Assembly: GCA_027485075.1 (NCBI GenBank)
Contig: JAIXRT010000089.1
Span: 1-21,167, forward strand
Origin: Cytophagaceae bacterium
Lineage (GTDB): Bacteria > Bacteroidota > Bacteroidia > Cytophagales > Spirosomataceae
Reading direction: 5' to 3'
DNA length: 21,167 nucleotides
The notes under the pieces are model-generated. The model was given only the letters and a program-made list of their open reading frames with translations, searched no databases and was not told the DNA's origin. Shown piece after piece: positions 1 through 8,335 of this stretch. Position numbers and translations under genes: made by a program. Positions within the stretch are counted from its first letter, which is position 1, and each line of letters begins with the position of its first letter.

Positions 1-1355
1 ATACCCATCAACGCACGTAAATCGGCTAATGGAATTTGCTTTAACGGTACATTATCTACGGTGATTTTACCTGAAGTCGCATCATAAAAACGAGGAAGTA
101 AATCAGCTAATGTCGACTTCCCTCCGCCGGAAGCGCCAACGAGCGCGATGGTTTGACCTTTCGGAATTTCAAACGAAACCTCATTTAGCACGGACCGGCC
201 AGCGATATACGCAAAGCCAACGGACTCAAATCGAATCGATTGTGTAAATTCTTTCACAGGAATGGCGGGTTCTTCAACTTGTATTTCAGACTCGGTATCT
301 AAAATTTCGATGATACGATCTGCAGAAGCTATGCCACGCTGGATTCCAGAAAATGCATCCGCAATGACTTTGGCAGGACGCATAACCTGCGAAAATGTGG
401 CAATAAACGCGATAAACGTAGAAGCACTTAATTCATCATCTCCTGAAATCACTAAAATTCCACCATACATCAAAATCCCCGTCACCACCAAAACTCCCAA
501 ACTTTCCGAAACTGGTGAAGTTAATTCTTGGCGAAACACCATGCGCAGCAACGAATGACGGTAGCGTAAATTCGTTTCTTGAAATTTCGCATCCATCACG
601 GGTTCTGCACGAAACGCCTTAACGACGCGCATCGCCCCAAAAGTCTCATCCAATAAACTAATGATTCCACTCAAATGCTGTTGAACTTCTCCTGCCGCAC
701 GGCGTAAGCGACGGGTAATTAACGCGATGACCCCGCCGGATAAAGGCAAAATGATTAAAGAGAACAAAGTCAATTTCACCGACATACTAGCCAGAAAAAC
801 AAAGAACATAATCAAGGTAAAAATCTCTTTGAACGTAGCCGTAAATGCTCGACCGATACTGTTTTCCACCTCCTGAACATCTGTCGTCAAACGCGACATC
901 AAGTTTCCTTTCTTTTGTTCCGAGAAATAACTCAAATCCATGCGTATAGCACGTTCGAATACCGCTTGTCGCAAGGATGCAATCGTATCCGCCTCCACCG
1001 TTTTTAAGATTCGCTGTGAAAAATACCGAAAGACATTGGCTAACAAAACGGATGTAATGATTGCGCCACAGGCATATTGCAATGCGCCTAAACGGCCATA
1101 GGATTCTAAGGCCCCGTAAAAATAATGATTGAAAACAAACGAAAAATAACTCGGCGAAATTGAGAATTCCGGGAGTGCGCGATATAAAGCAGCTTGATTC
1201 GCAGATGCTTGGTTGAATAAAACATTCAACAAGGGAATCAATAACGTGAAATTCAAAATCCCGAAAAGACTGCCTAACAGCGAAAATCCGAAATATGGAA
1301 ATACATATTTTCGGATCGAACTAGCATAAGACAATAAACGTAAATAAGTCTTCAA
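1..1355 (-). CDS. ABC exporter, fused permease and ATPase (MsbA/lipid-exporter type), partial
   Basis: Half-transporter of the type I ABC exporter family, which exports lipids, lipid A or drugs across the inner membrane as a homodimer. My reading of the minus strand gives an open frame from the proposed start to the left window edge, about 451 codons. The first 300 or so residues form hydrophobic transmembrane segments with the usual coupling-helix region. A nucleotide-binding domain follows with a Walker A motif GASGGGKST at about residues 407-415 (positions 111-137). Walker B, signature and H-loop lie outside the window. An in-frame stop lies about 30 nt upstream and there is no ATG near it, so I chose TTG at 1353-1355, which reads (M)KTYLRLLSYA; this is inference. 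It lies 45 nt downstream of the GT4 gene on the same strand, so co-transcription is possible. The substrate cannot be read from the sequence; lipid export fits the glycosyltransferase neighbours. Confidence 0.9.
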   Translation of the reverse strand, partial: MKTYLRLLSYASSIRKYVFPYFGFSLLGSLFGILNFTLLIPLLNVLFNQASANQAALYRALPEFSISPSYFSFVFNHYFYGALESYGRLGALQYACGAIITSVLLANVFRYFSQRILKTVEADTIASLRQAVFERAIRMDLSYFSEQKKGNLMSRLTTDVQEVENSIGRAFTATFKEIFTLIMFFVFLASMSVKLTLFSLIILPLSGGVIALITRRLRRAAGEVQQHLSGIISLLDETFGAMRVVKAFRAEPVMDAKFQETNLRYRHSLLRMVFRQELTSPVSESLGVLVVTGILMYGGILVISGDDELSASTFIAFIATFSQVMRPAKVIADAFSGIQRGIASADRIIEILDTESEIQVEEPAIPVKEFTQSIRFESVGFAYIAGRSVLNEVSFEIPKGQTIALVGASGGGKSTLADLLPRFYDATSGKITVDNVPLKQIPLADLRALMG

Positions 1356-1400
1356 TGGATTTATTTCAAAATTTGAGGCAAATTACGACAATTTTCACAT

Positions 1401-2438
1401 TTACATGCGTTCGGCGAGTTTGGCATAGACTTCAACGTAGCTGGCTGCGGCCACCGACCAATCAAATTGTTTAGCCCATGCCTGAATCGCCTGTTTTTTA
1501 TCATTTACCTGATAATCTTGCAAGCCTTGCCTTAGCGTTTCGCGCATGGACTGCGCATCAAAATCCGTAAAATAATACGCCTCAGGACCGCCTACTTCCG
1601 GCAATGAGGTAAACTGAGACAAAAACACCGGTTTTCCAAGGTGCATTGCCTCCACCACCGGCAAGCCAAATCCTTCCGCTACCGAAGGAAATACAAAAGC
1701 TTCACAATGCCTATAAAGCGCCATTTTATCCTGCTCAGATACCGCTCCAGCAAAAATAACCCGATCTGAAACGCCCAAATCATGCGCTTCCTGTTTGATT
1801 TTTTCTAAATAGTGGGCTTGTTGGGTGATACCCGCGATGATCAATAATCGATCGTTGCCAACTAATAAACTGGGCAACACATGAAAATTCTTTTTCTCCG
1901 CAATCGTGCCAATGGTAAATAAAAAAGGACGCCCCGCTGCGAGTAATGGATAAGGCAAATCAGCTGGAACATCAGTTAAATTACATCCATTTGGAATGAC
2001 TTGTTGGGGCGTATCCCCTAGTTCAAAATGCGCCTGTACATCGCGCTGTGTGTATGCTGAAATAAAAACAAGGTAGTCTGCCCGATTAATTTTTGACTGC
2101 AATTGCGCCTTAAATCGCTGTTTTTTTGCCTCTGATTTACGGCCATCATGCAAATAATTTAAGTCCTGAATGGTTAACACGACTTTAGCGCCTGAACCCG
2201 TGGGCATGTATTCGGTATCCTGGTGCGTCGCATGCCAAATGTATGAGCCGCTTACAGGGCGAAGCCACCATTTATGCCAAAAATGAACAGGAACACGAGG
2301 GCTTAATGCGTCATTACCGGTAAAAAAAGTAACTGAACATTGGTTGGCAATTGCCTGACCTAATTGAAGACAAAAATGATATAATCCCGTGTTCGGGTAT
2401 TTCAAGCGTTCGGCATCAAAAAAAACAGGAACCTTCAC
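1401..2438 (-). CDS. Glycosyltransferase family 4 (GT-B fold)
   Basis: Retaining glycosyltransferase of 345 residues, probably using a nucleotide sugar to extend a cell-surface glycan such as LPS O-antigen or capsule. The C-terminal donor-binding half holds the family E-x7-E signature, EGFGLPVVE, at about residues 255-263, preceded by the GAVSEQDKMALYRHCEAFVFPS stretch typical of GT4. A segment near 146-156 (IPNGCN) opens the second Rossmann domain. The start is GTG at 2436-2438, directly after the TAG stop of the GT2 gene with no spacer, so translation is probably coupled. There is no signal peptide or membrane segment, so it is probably cytosolic or peripheral. The exact sugar and acceptor cannot be told. 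Confidence 0.9.
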   Translation of the reverse strand: MKVPVFFDAERLKYPNTGLYHFCLQLGQAIANQCSVTFFTGNDALSPRVPVHFWHKWWLRPVSGSYIWHATHQDTEYMPTGSGAKVVLTIQDLNYLHDGRKSEAKKQRFKAQLQSKINRADYLVFISAYTQRDVQAHFELGDTPQQVIPNGCNLTDVPADLPYPLLAAGRPFLFTIGTIAEKKNFHVLPSLLVGNDRLLIIAGITQQAHYLEKIKQEAHDLGVSDRVIFAGAVSEQDKMALYRHCEAFVFPSVAEGFGLPVVEAMHLGKPVFLSQFTSLPEVGGPEAYYFTDFDAQSMRETLRQGLQDYQVNDKKQAIQAWAKQFDWSVAAASYVEVYAKLAERM

Positions 2439-3314
2439 CTAAATAATTTTATAGTTACAATATTCTCCGATCCTCCAGCCCGTCCAGTCTTCAATTTGCT
2501 GAAGTACTTTCCTTCGTAAACTCATGCGCTTACGCAAAGCCACCGGGTCAAAATGAAATGGCCATTGCATCGAATCAATCCGTTTTTGCGCCACCGCTGG
2601 ATGCGTGCCATCGAAATGCGTTAAACGCTCCGCATTGCCTAAATCAAATGTAAAATCTTCTGGCACATGGGTGTCTAACCAGGCATCATCGTGGTAGAAT
2701 TGCTGAAAATTGCGCACTTTTTTACTCATTCCTTGCGGTGGTTTTACCCAGCCGTAATGATAGATAGTTGCCGGAATTAATTTGACCTGAATCTTACGCC
2801 CGTTCAAGCGAAAACCTTGTGCGTCTTTGTAGGAATGAATGCCTTTGGCATACTTGACTACGCGAATTTCACGTCGATACCAGCGGCGCGAAACGGCTTC
2901 ATAATTGTAGGATCCGTAAAAATGTTTGTAATGGAAAAGCAAGCCTTCGACTTCGGAATCCGCCGCATAGGTTTCCATGGCCTGTCGGATCGCTAGCAAA
3001 TCCTTTTCATGCACACACTCATCACCTTGGATATAAAATGCCCAATCCGTGTCAGGCGAAATGGCTTGATAGGCTTTGTCGGTTTCCAGCGCAAATGTGC
3101 GCCCTCCTTCCCGCTGTTGATCATCCCAAACCGTTTCAATGATTCGAATTTTATCGGAGGGTATCGACTGAATTAATGCCAACGTTGCATCGTCTGATTT
3201 TCCCACTGCGACCACAAATTCATCACAAATGGGTAGAATCGAGTTAATCGCTTCAACGATCGGATAATCGTTCTGAACGGCGTTCCGAATAAAAGTGAAG
3301 CCCGCGATTTTCAT
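2439..3314 (-). CDS. Glycosyltransferase family 2 (GT-A fold)
   Basis: A 291-residue GT2-like enzyme expected to transfer a sugar from a nucleotide donor. The N-terminus (MKIAGFTFIRN) starts the GT-A core. Residues 30-45 (CDEFVVAVGKSDD) match the region after the second strand, and the acidic metal-binding signature is GDE at about 97-99 within YIQGDECVHE. The C-terminal 150 residues are rich in Trp, Tyr and His, as in a GT2 subgroup seen in Bacteroidota (family recollection). It is separated by 1 nt from nuoC upstream and abuts the GT4 gene downstream. The two enzymes probably act in the same surface-glycan pathway. Donor and acceptor are unknown. Confidence 0.86.
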   Translation of the reverse strand: MKIAGFTFIRNAVQNDYPIVEAINSILPICDEFVVAVGKSDDATLALIQSIPSDKIRIIETVWDDQQREGGRTFALETDKAYQAISPDTDWAFYIQGDECVHEKDLLAIRQAMETYAADSEVEGLLFHYKHFYGSYNYEAVSRRWYRREIRVVKYAKGIHSYKDAQGFRLNGRKIQVKLIPATIYHYGWVKPPQGMSKKVRNFQQFYHDDAWLDTHVPEDFTFDLGNAERLTHFDGTHPAVAQKRIDSMQWPFHFDPVALRKRMSLRRKVLQQIEDWTGWRIGEYCNYKII

Positions 3315-3315
3315 A

Positions 3316-3789
3316 TTAATATTTTACCTGAATGCCGTGATAGCGTTCTTGCTCCACATAATCCTTCCGCAAAGGATGACCTTCCCAGTCGGCAGGTAAC
3401 AAAATACGTATCAAATTCGGATGATTCAAAAACTGTACGCCCACTAAATCAAATGCTTCCCGCTCATGCCAATCGGCTGTTTTCCAAATCGAACTTACCG
3501 ATGGAATCTCGGCTTGATCCCTTGCTGCGACGACCTTCAGGTGTACCGTCACATGTTTTGGAATGGAATACAGGGTATAAATTACTTCGATTTGGTTTAG
3601 TTCAGGACCTAGGTCAATGGCTGTGAGGCAAGACAATGAATCGAAATAAGTTTCTGGATAGCGCCATAATAAATCACAAATGGCCACGAGATCTTTCGCC
3701 TCCACAGTAATCTGTGCGTTTTTCTCATCCCAGCTGCATTCGGCGTGGGTATGTTGGCGAATCAACTCAGGTATTTCAGCTAATTGCAT
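3316..3789 (-). CDS. nuoC: NADH-quinone oxidoreductase subunit C
   Basis: Subunit C (30 kDa type) of respiratory complex I, part of the peripheral arm that links the Fe-S chain to the quinone site. The 157-residue protein ends in the family signature: [14 protein letters not shown], then [22 protein letters not shown] (about residues 107-145). It is a stand-alone NuoC and not a NuoCD fusion. Its ATG overlaps the end of nuoB by 14 nt in another frame, so the two are probably translationally coupled. nuoD, which normally follows, is absent; a glycosyltransferase starts 1 nt after the stop instead. The rest of complex I must lie elsewhere if the enzyme is functional (inference). Confidence 0.96.
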   Translation of the reverse strand: MQLAEIPELIRQHTHAECSWDEKNAQITVEAKDLVAICDLLWRYPETYFDSLSCLTAIDLGPELNQIEVIYTLYSIPKHVTVHLKVVAARDQAEIPSVSSIWKTADWHEREAFDLVGVQFLNHPNLIRILLPADWEGHPLRKDYVEQERYHGIQVKY

Positions 3790-4288
3790 CTAGGATTCGT
3801 TGTGGAACCACGAGGGTTTCCCGGTTAATTTTTTCTTGCAATTTCAACACACCGCCTAATAGTGCTTCTGGGCGCGGCGGGCAGCCGGGCACATACACAT
3901 CCACAGGAATAATGCGATCTACGCCTTTCACCACATGATATCCATGTTCCCAATAAGGGCCACCGCAGTTGGCACATGATCCCATCGAAATCACATAACG
4001 CGGTTCAGGCATCTGCTCGTACAAGCGGCGAATTCGATCTGCCATCTTAAAAGTTACTGTTCCAGCCACAATCATGACGTCGGACTGACGCGGGGAAGGA
4101 CGTGGAAAAACGCCAAAGCGATCTAAATCGTAATTGGAAGCAAACGCTTGCATCATCTCAATCGCGCAACATGCCAAACCAAAGCTCATCGGCCATAGCG
4201 AACTAGCCCGGGCCCAGTTCAATAGGTCTTCAACTTTGCTGACAACAAAGCCTTCGGATTGCATGTGTTGGTCTAAAAAACTTTTCAT
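3776..4288 (-). CDS. nuoB: NADH-quinone oxidoreductase subunit B
   Basis: Subunit B (PSST type) of complex I, which carries the terminal [4Fe-4S] cluster N2 that donates electrons to quinone. All four cluster cysteines are visible: the tandem Cys40-Cys41 in [10 protein letters not shown], Cys105 in MGSCANCGG and Cys136 in [13 protein letters not shown]. Length (170 residues) is normal for the family. It should sit on the cytoplasmic face of the inner membrane within the complex. It starts with ATG 1 nt after the stop of the T9SS cargo gene, not after nuoA as in the usual order, and overlaps nuoC by 14 nt. Confidence 0.97.
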   Translation of the reverse strand: MKSFLDQHMQSEGFVVSKVEDLLNWARASSLWPMSFGLACCAIEMMQAFASNYDLDRFGVFPRPSPRQSDVMIVAGTVTFKMADRIRRLYEQMPEPRYVISMGSCANCGGPYWEHGYHVVKGVDRIIPVDVYVPGCPPRPEALLGGVLKLQEKINRETLVVPQRILDAIS

Positions 4289-4289
4289 G

Positions 4290-5003
4290 TTAGCGGATGA
4301 CGGTCACAGAACCGATGATTTCTGGGTAGTCTTCGTCGGGCTTAATGGAATACATATACACGCCGCTTGGCAATGTTTTACCATTCAAATAGCCATTGAA
4401 TGCTTTCATGTTACCACCTTTATTGGCCTTGGATGGATCTATTTTTTCGTAATAATCGAAGCCTACACGGGAAAGAATAAGTTGCCCCCACCGGTCAAAA
4501 ATCTTTACTTCAGCGAAAAGATATTTATCTAAATTTTCTATTTCGAGATAGTCATTTAAATCGTCGTCATTGGGGGTAATAGCTTCATACGTTTTCACCC
4601 GAGGAAAAATTTTCACACGCACTTCTTTGGGTGGACATTTATGTAAGGATCCGTCATTTTTTTTAAAATATTCATGAATGTAAAAATATTCATCAAAAAA
4701 GGCGTTCCCGAATTTTGAAATAGATGTTATTGAATCGACGTCAACACTACCCGCAAATGAATTTGGATTTTGAATTATAAACTCGCTTCGTTTAACATTA
4801 TCTGGCCCAATACTAGAAGACCACACCCAAGTTGATTTGGGCCTAACAAAACCATTTACAACAATAGGCACCTTCCTCTCGATTTGGTCAGCAAAAATTA
4901 GAAGTTTAGGTTCGGTGACGACATAGCATGAATCGTTATAATTCTGCCCAAAAACAAAACCTGGAAGGATTAACAAACAGAACAGCCAGATTAATTTTTG
5001 CAT
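4290..5003 (-). CDS. Secreted protein with type IX secretion type B C-terminal sorting domain
   Basis: Predicted T9SS cargo, 237 residues from the chosen ATG at 5001-5003. That start gives a clean signal peptide ([19 protein letters not shown], then Q); an upstream in-frame TTG at 5012 is less likely. Residues about 138-237 match the gliding-motility-associated (CHU_C, TIGR04131) domain: [11 protein letters not shown], the [10 protein letters not shown] core, [19 protein letters not shown] and a terminal GSVTVIR. The usual TPNGDGxND loop reads TPNDDDLND here. The passenger region of about 110 residues between the signal and sorting domain is unrecognised and has two cysteines (SCY, KCP) that could pair. 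Its role is unknown; it is presumably displayed on or released from the cell surface. Composition is AT-richer than the neighbours: I count about 31% GC over 4621-4800. Confidence 0.88.
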   Translation of the reverse strand: MQKLIWLFCLLILPGFVFGQNYNDSCYVVTEPKLLIFADQIERKVPIVVNGFVRPKSTWVWSSSIGPDNVKRSEFIIQNPNSFAGSVDVDSITSISKFGNAFFDEYFYIHEYFKKNDGSLHKCPPKEVRVKIFPRVKTYEAITPNDDDLNDYLEIENLDKYLFAEVKIFDRWGQLILSRVGFDYYEKIDPSKANKGGNMKAFNGYLNGKTLPSGVYMYSIKPDEDYPEIIGSVTVIR

Positions 5004-5097
5004 GAGATACAATTAAATTGGGACATAGCCACGAACGATTTTCGAATTCGCATCAATGGTTTTGTAAATATACCTAAATTCACAAAATTTTTGCCCC

Positions 5098-7197
5098 ATG
5101 TCTTTGACCCATTTTTTTGAAACAGATTTAGCCAACCTGCGCGGCATGACGCCCGCACGGCTAACTATGTTACAAACGGAGCTGGGGTTATTTACGTATG
5201 CAGACCTTATTCAATATTTTCCTTTTCGCTACGAAGACCGTACGATTGTCCATTCGATTGCCGAAATAAGCGATCAAATGGAGCATGCGCAATTTATTGG
5301 ACGCATTCGGTATAAAGAAAAAATAGGTAATGGTGCACGCCAACGAATCGTTGCCGAATGTTGTGATGCCTCAGGATGCATCGAATTGGTTTGGTTTCAA
5401 GGGATTAAATGGTTAGAAAAATCATTGGTTTCTGGGCAAGATTACCTGTTTTATGGTAAGCCAACCAGCTTCAATGGGCAATTACAGATGACACATCCGG
5501 AGATGGAGGTCTATAAAGGTGTTCAGCATGCGGAGAAAAACTTCCAGCCCATTTATCCCTTAACGGAGAAACTTCGGAAAAAATACATTGATAGTAAAGT
5601 GATTGCCGGATTGCAGAAAAACCTGTTGAGCACGGCATTTCCCTATATCCGCGAAACGCTTCCGGCAGACATCATTCAGCAATTCAAACTGATTTCGAAG
5701 CAAGAGGCGCTTTACCACATTCATTTACCTCAATCTGAAAATTGGCTTCGTCAAGCGCGGAGGCGACTTAAATTCGAAGAATTATTTTACAACCAATTGC
5801 GGTTGATCAAGCAGAATTTGGTCCGAAAAGAAACATTTCCAGGTCAAGTTTTTGCATCTGCAGCTTTGCTCACCAGCTTTTATCAAGATCACATGCCCTT
5901 TGATTTAACGGAGGCACAGAAAAAAGTGATTCGTGAAATCTTTCAAGACATGCGCTCGGGAAAGCAAATGAACCGACTGCTCCAAGGGGACGTGGGATCC
6001 GGCAAAACGATTGTTGGCTTTATTTCCATGCTACTCGCCATCGATAATGGTGCACAAGCGTGTATTATGGCGCCCACGGAGATTTTGGCAGACCAACATT
6101 ACCAAGGACTAAAGAAATTCGCGGATTTATTGGGCATTACGATTGCCAAATTAACAGGTTCCGTCAAGAAAAAAGATCGCGTTGGGATACATGAAGGGCT
6201 GGAATCTGGCGACTTGAATATATTAGTGGGCACCCATGCCATCTTCGAAGATGTGGTCCAGTTTAAAAATTTAGGCCTGTGTATTATTGACGAGCAACAT
6301 CGATTTGGTGTGGCGCAACGGGCGAAACTTTGGGACAAAAACAAGGTGACTCACCCACACGTGTTGGTGATGACCGCGACTCCGATTCCAAGAACTTTAG
6401 CCATGACACTTTATGGTGATTTAGATGTGTCGATTATCGATGAGTTACCGGTGGGTCGCAAACAGATTCAGACGACGCATCGTTTTGACTCGCATCGCTT
6501 GCAGGTGTTTGCGTTTATTCAGAGTGAGTTGGATAAAGGCCGACAAGTCTACATCGTGTATCCGCTGATTGAGGAGTCTGAAAAAATGGATTTCAAGGAT
6601 TTAATGGATGGATATGAGAGTATATCGCGGGCGTTTCCGGAGGTGCCTTTGGGGATTTTGCATGGGAAAATGAAGCCGGCTGATAAGGATATTGAGATGG
6701 CACGTTTTGTCAAACATGAGACAAAGATCATGGTGGCGACGACGGTGATTGAGGTGGGTGTGAACGTCCCAAATGCGTCAATTATGATTATTGAGAGCGC
6801 GGAGCGATTCGGATTATCACAATTACATCAGTTGCGTGGACGCGTTGGCCGAGGTGCGGAGCAAAGTTATTGCATCTTAATGACCGGATATAAACTAGGG
6901 GTAGACACCAAAAAACGCATCGAAACGATGGTGCGCACGAATAATGGATTTGAGATTGCGGAGGTTGATTTGCAATTGCGTGGGCCGGGTGATATTTCAG
7001 GGACGCGTCAAAGTGGGGCAATAGATTTGATGATTGCGGATTTGGCGACGGATGGGGAAATTTTAAAGGTTGCTCGAGAAACGGCGATGGCGATTTTAGA
7101 AAGTGATCCACATCTTGCTTTGGACAAACATCTCATGATTCGGGAGCAAGTGATGCACCAGCGAAAGGAGACGACGAACTGGGCCCGCATCAGCTAA
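5098..7197 (+). CDS. recG: ATP-dependent DNA helicase RecG
   Basis: Branch-migration helicase that remodels stalled replication forks and Holliday junctions in the cytosol. The 699 residues show the whole family plan: an N-terminal wedge/OB domain (about 1-260), Walker A GDVGSGKT at 297-304, DEQH box at 398-401 (IIDEQHRFGVAQR), motif III TATPIPRTLA near 426, and motif VI QLRGRVGRG at 578-586, followed by the RecG-specific GPGDISGTRQSG segment and an NWARIS end. Length is normal. The ATG at 5098 follows an 85-95 nt gap from the divergent T9SS cargo gene. I could not find a convincing TAnnTTTG promoter there. It is convergent with yqgE, with a hairpin between them. Confidence 0.98.
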   Translation: MSLTHFFETDLANLRGMTPARLTMLQTELGLFTYADLIQYFPFRYEDRTIVHSIAEISDQMEHAQFIGRIRYKEKIGNGARQRIVAECCDASGCIELVWFQGIKWLEKSLVSGQDYLFYGKPTSFNGQLQMTHPEMEVYKGVQHAEKNFQPIYPLTEKLRKKYIDSKVIAGLQKNLLSTAFPYIRETLPADIIQQFKLISKQEALYHIHLPQSENWLRQARRRLKFEELFYNQLRLIKQNLVRKETFPGQVFASAALLTSFYQDHMPFDLTEAQKKVIREIFQDMRSGKQMNRLLQGDVGSGKTIVGFISMLLAIDNGAQACIMAPTEILADQHYQGLKKFADLLGITIAKLTGSVKKKDRVGIHEGLESGDLNILVGTHAIFEDVVQFKNLGLCIIDEQHRFGVAQRAKLWDKNKVTHPHVLVMTATPIPRTLAMTLYGDLDVSIIDELPVGRKQIQTTHRFDSHRLQVFAFIQSELDKGRQVYIVYPLIEESEKMDFKDLMDGYESISRAFPEVPLGILHGKMKPADKDIEMARFVKHETKIMVATTVIEVGVNVPNASIMIIESAERFGLSQLHQLRGRVGRGAEQSYCILMTGYKLGVDTKKRIETMVRTNNGFEIAEVDLQLRGPGDISGTRQSGAIDLMIADLATDGEILKVARETAMAILESDPHLALDKHLMIREQVMHQRKETTNWARIS

Positions 7198-7204
7198 CCC
7201 CCCT

Positions 7205-7239
7205 TACCTTTGGCAATCCTCCAAGGTTTGCCAAAGGTA
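7205..7239. terminator. Bidirectional hairpin between recG and yqgE
   Basis: A perfect 12-bp inverted repeat (TACCTTTGGCAA at 7205-7216 and TTGCCAAAGGTA at 7228-7239) with an 11-nt loop lies in the 44-nt gap between the convergent stops. C7203-G7241 and a T-G wobble can extend the stem at its base. There is no long T tract on either side, so termination may be weak or may depend on the stem alone. Position and symmetry suggest it serves both genes (inference). Confidence 0.75.
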
Positions 7240-7241
7240 GG

Positions 7242-7811
7242 TTAATTGAGGGAGGGATCGTCCGGATAAGTTGATAAAATTCGATAATTACCACCTTTCT
7301 GATAAAGTACCGTTCGCCACAAAGATTCCGGTGTTTCATCGAATACATAATCCAAAGTGGCCGGTTCTAACATCCAGGAATCCGACTTCACCTCGCGCTC
7401 GAGCTGTCCTGCCGACCACCCCGAATAGCCCACAAAAAACTTGATATCTCTAAATTCAATTTGCTGATTGATGATGGCTTCAATCGCTTGTTCGAAATCC
7501 CCGGCCCAAAACAAGCCAGGCGAAATCTCCTGACCCCCTGAAATGAGATCCGGCCGGCGGTGAATGAACTGCAAAATCGTTTGGTCCACAGGGCCACCGG
7601 TATATAAAGGAATCTCCTCCATCACCTTCTCTTCCCGAATCGAATCCAAAATCGCATCTTGCGGATGATTCAAAACTAAGCCAAACGAATGCGAAGACGA
7701 ATGTTCACACAACAAAATTACCGTACGATGAAAAACAGGCTCGTCCAGAAATGGTTCGGCCAACAATAAAATCCCGGGCTTTAAGTCTTCAAACGTGTAA
7801 TCCTTCGGCAT
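7242..7811 (-). CDS. YqgE/AlgH family protein (UPF0301)
   Basis: Member of the YqgE/AlgH family, 189 residues from ATG at 7809-7811. The biochemical role of the family is not settled; AlgH was linked to regulation in Pseudomonas (family knowledge). The hallmark segments are present: GILLLAEPFLDEPVFHRTVILLCEH near the N-terminus, FGLVLNHP, GGPV, and FVGYSGWSAGQLE near 135-148, followed by SWML. An earlier in-frame TTG (7835) would add eight residues but would overlap the divergent folK promoter, so I prefer the ATG, which directly precedes the conserved region. It is cytosolic, with no signal or membrane segment. It is divergent from folK, with 38 nt between the chosen starts. Confidence 0.94.
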   Translation of the reverse strand: MPKDYTFEDLKPGILLLAEPFLDEPVFHRTVILLCEHSSSHSFGLVLNHPQDAILDSIREEKVMEEIPLYTGGPVDQTILQFIHRRPDLISGGQEISPGLFWAGDFEQAIEAIINQQIEFRDIKFFVGYSGWSAGQLEREVKSDSWMLEPATLDYVFDETPESLWRTVLYQKGGNYRILSTYPDDPSLN

Positions 7812-7820
7812 AAAAATGTG

Positions 7821-7828
7821 TAAGTTTG
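7821..7828 (+). promoter_or_regulatory. Probable -7 element for folK
   Basis: TAAGTTTG is an exact match to the Bacteroidota -7 consensus TAnnTTTG and ends 21 nt before the ATG at 7850. This supports the ATG over the in-frame TTG at 7826, which lies inside the motif. The -33 element is not obvious. Confidence 0.6.
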
Positions 7829-7832
7829 TCGG

Positions 7833-7840
7833 CAAATAAA
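7833..7840 (-). promoter_or_regulatory. Probable -7 element for yqgE
   Basis: Read on the minus strand this is TTTATTTG, one mismatch from the Bacteroidota consensus TAnnTTTG. It ends 21 nt before the chosen yqgE ATG, the same spacing as the better matches upstream of folK and bshA. No clear -33 TTG is visible, so this rests on motif and spacing. Confidence 0.4.
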
Positions 7841-7849
7841 TTCAGCAGC

Positions 7850-8335
7850 ATGACCGCATTCCTCTCTTTGGGTGGCAATCTAGGAAATACACGGGAAATT
7901 TTTGAACAGACATACCCTTTGATTGAAAAAAAAATTGGGTGCATACGGCAAAAATCTAGCTTGTACCAAACTGCCGCATGGGGGATGACGGATCAGGCCG
8001 ACTTCCTTAATCAGGTGATTGAAGTTGACACCACACAAAATCCGGAAGAAATTTTAAGAAATTTATTGGCTATAGAGGCCCATTTTGGCCGAATTCGAGA
8101 TGTTCGTTGGGGACCGCGTAGCATTGATTTAGACATTTTGCTGATGGAAGATTTACAGTTCAAATCAGAATCACTAGAACTTCCGCATCCACGCATGCAA
8201 GACCGTAAATTCATCTTAATACCACTGGCAGAAATTGCCCCTGATGTGCTTCATCCAGCCTTACAAAAAACAACGAAGGAATTGTTGGCCCACACCACAG
8301 ACACAAGCACCGTGACGCTTATTCAGCATCTGTAA
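7850..8335 (+). CDS. folK: 2-amino-4-hydroxy-6-hydroxymethyldihydropteridine pyrophosphokinase (HPPK)
   Basis: Transfers pyrophosphate from ATP to 6-hydroxymethyl-7,8-dihydropterin, the step before dihydropteroate synthase in folate synthesis. From the ATG at 7850 the protein has 161 residues, a normal HPPK length. Visible signatures are SLGGNLGN (6-13), the RIRDVRWGPRSIDLDILL segment (81-98) with the two Mg-binding aspartates Asp93 and Asp95, and HPRMQDRKFILIPLAEI near 113-129. It is cytosolic. It stands alone: no folP or folB lies next to it, and its end overlaps the convergent bshA by 17 nt. An in-frame TTG at 7826 would add eight non-conserved residues and lies in the -7 motif. Confidence 0.96.
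   Translation: MTAFLSLGGNLGNTREIFEQTYPLIEKKIGCIRQKSSLYQTAAWGMTDQADFLNQVIEVDTTQNPEEILRNLLAIEAHFGRIRDVRWGPRSIDLDILLMEDLQFKSESLELPHPRMQDRKFILIPLAEIAPDVLHPALQKTTKELLAHTTDTSTVTLIQHL

Noticed and set aside
262..558. 98-codon plus-strand open frame near the left edge
   Set aside because: It lies antisense to the ABC exporter, whose frame is continuous on the minus strand and carries transmembrane and Walker A sequence.
1401..3314. The two glycosyltransferases as a complete polysaccharide locus
   Set aside because: No flippase, polymerase, or sugar-nucleotide synthesis genes are in the window; only two transferases and an ABC exporter of unknown substrate are seen.
4134..4532. 132-codon plus-strand open frame across nuoB and the T9SS cargo gene
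   Set aside because: It crosses two well-supported minus-strand genes and shows no recognisable domain.
5043..5050. CGAATTCG palindrome between the T9SS cargo gene and recG
   Set aside because: An 8-bp palindrome is expected by chance in this length of sequence, and it is not placed relative to any recognisable promoter.
7826..7849. TTG-initiated N-terminal extensions of folK (7826) and yqgE (7835)
   Set aside because: They overlap each other, lie within the -7 motifs and add residues before the conserved family start. The ATG starts are better.
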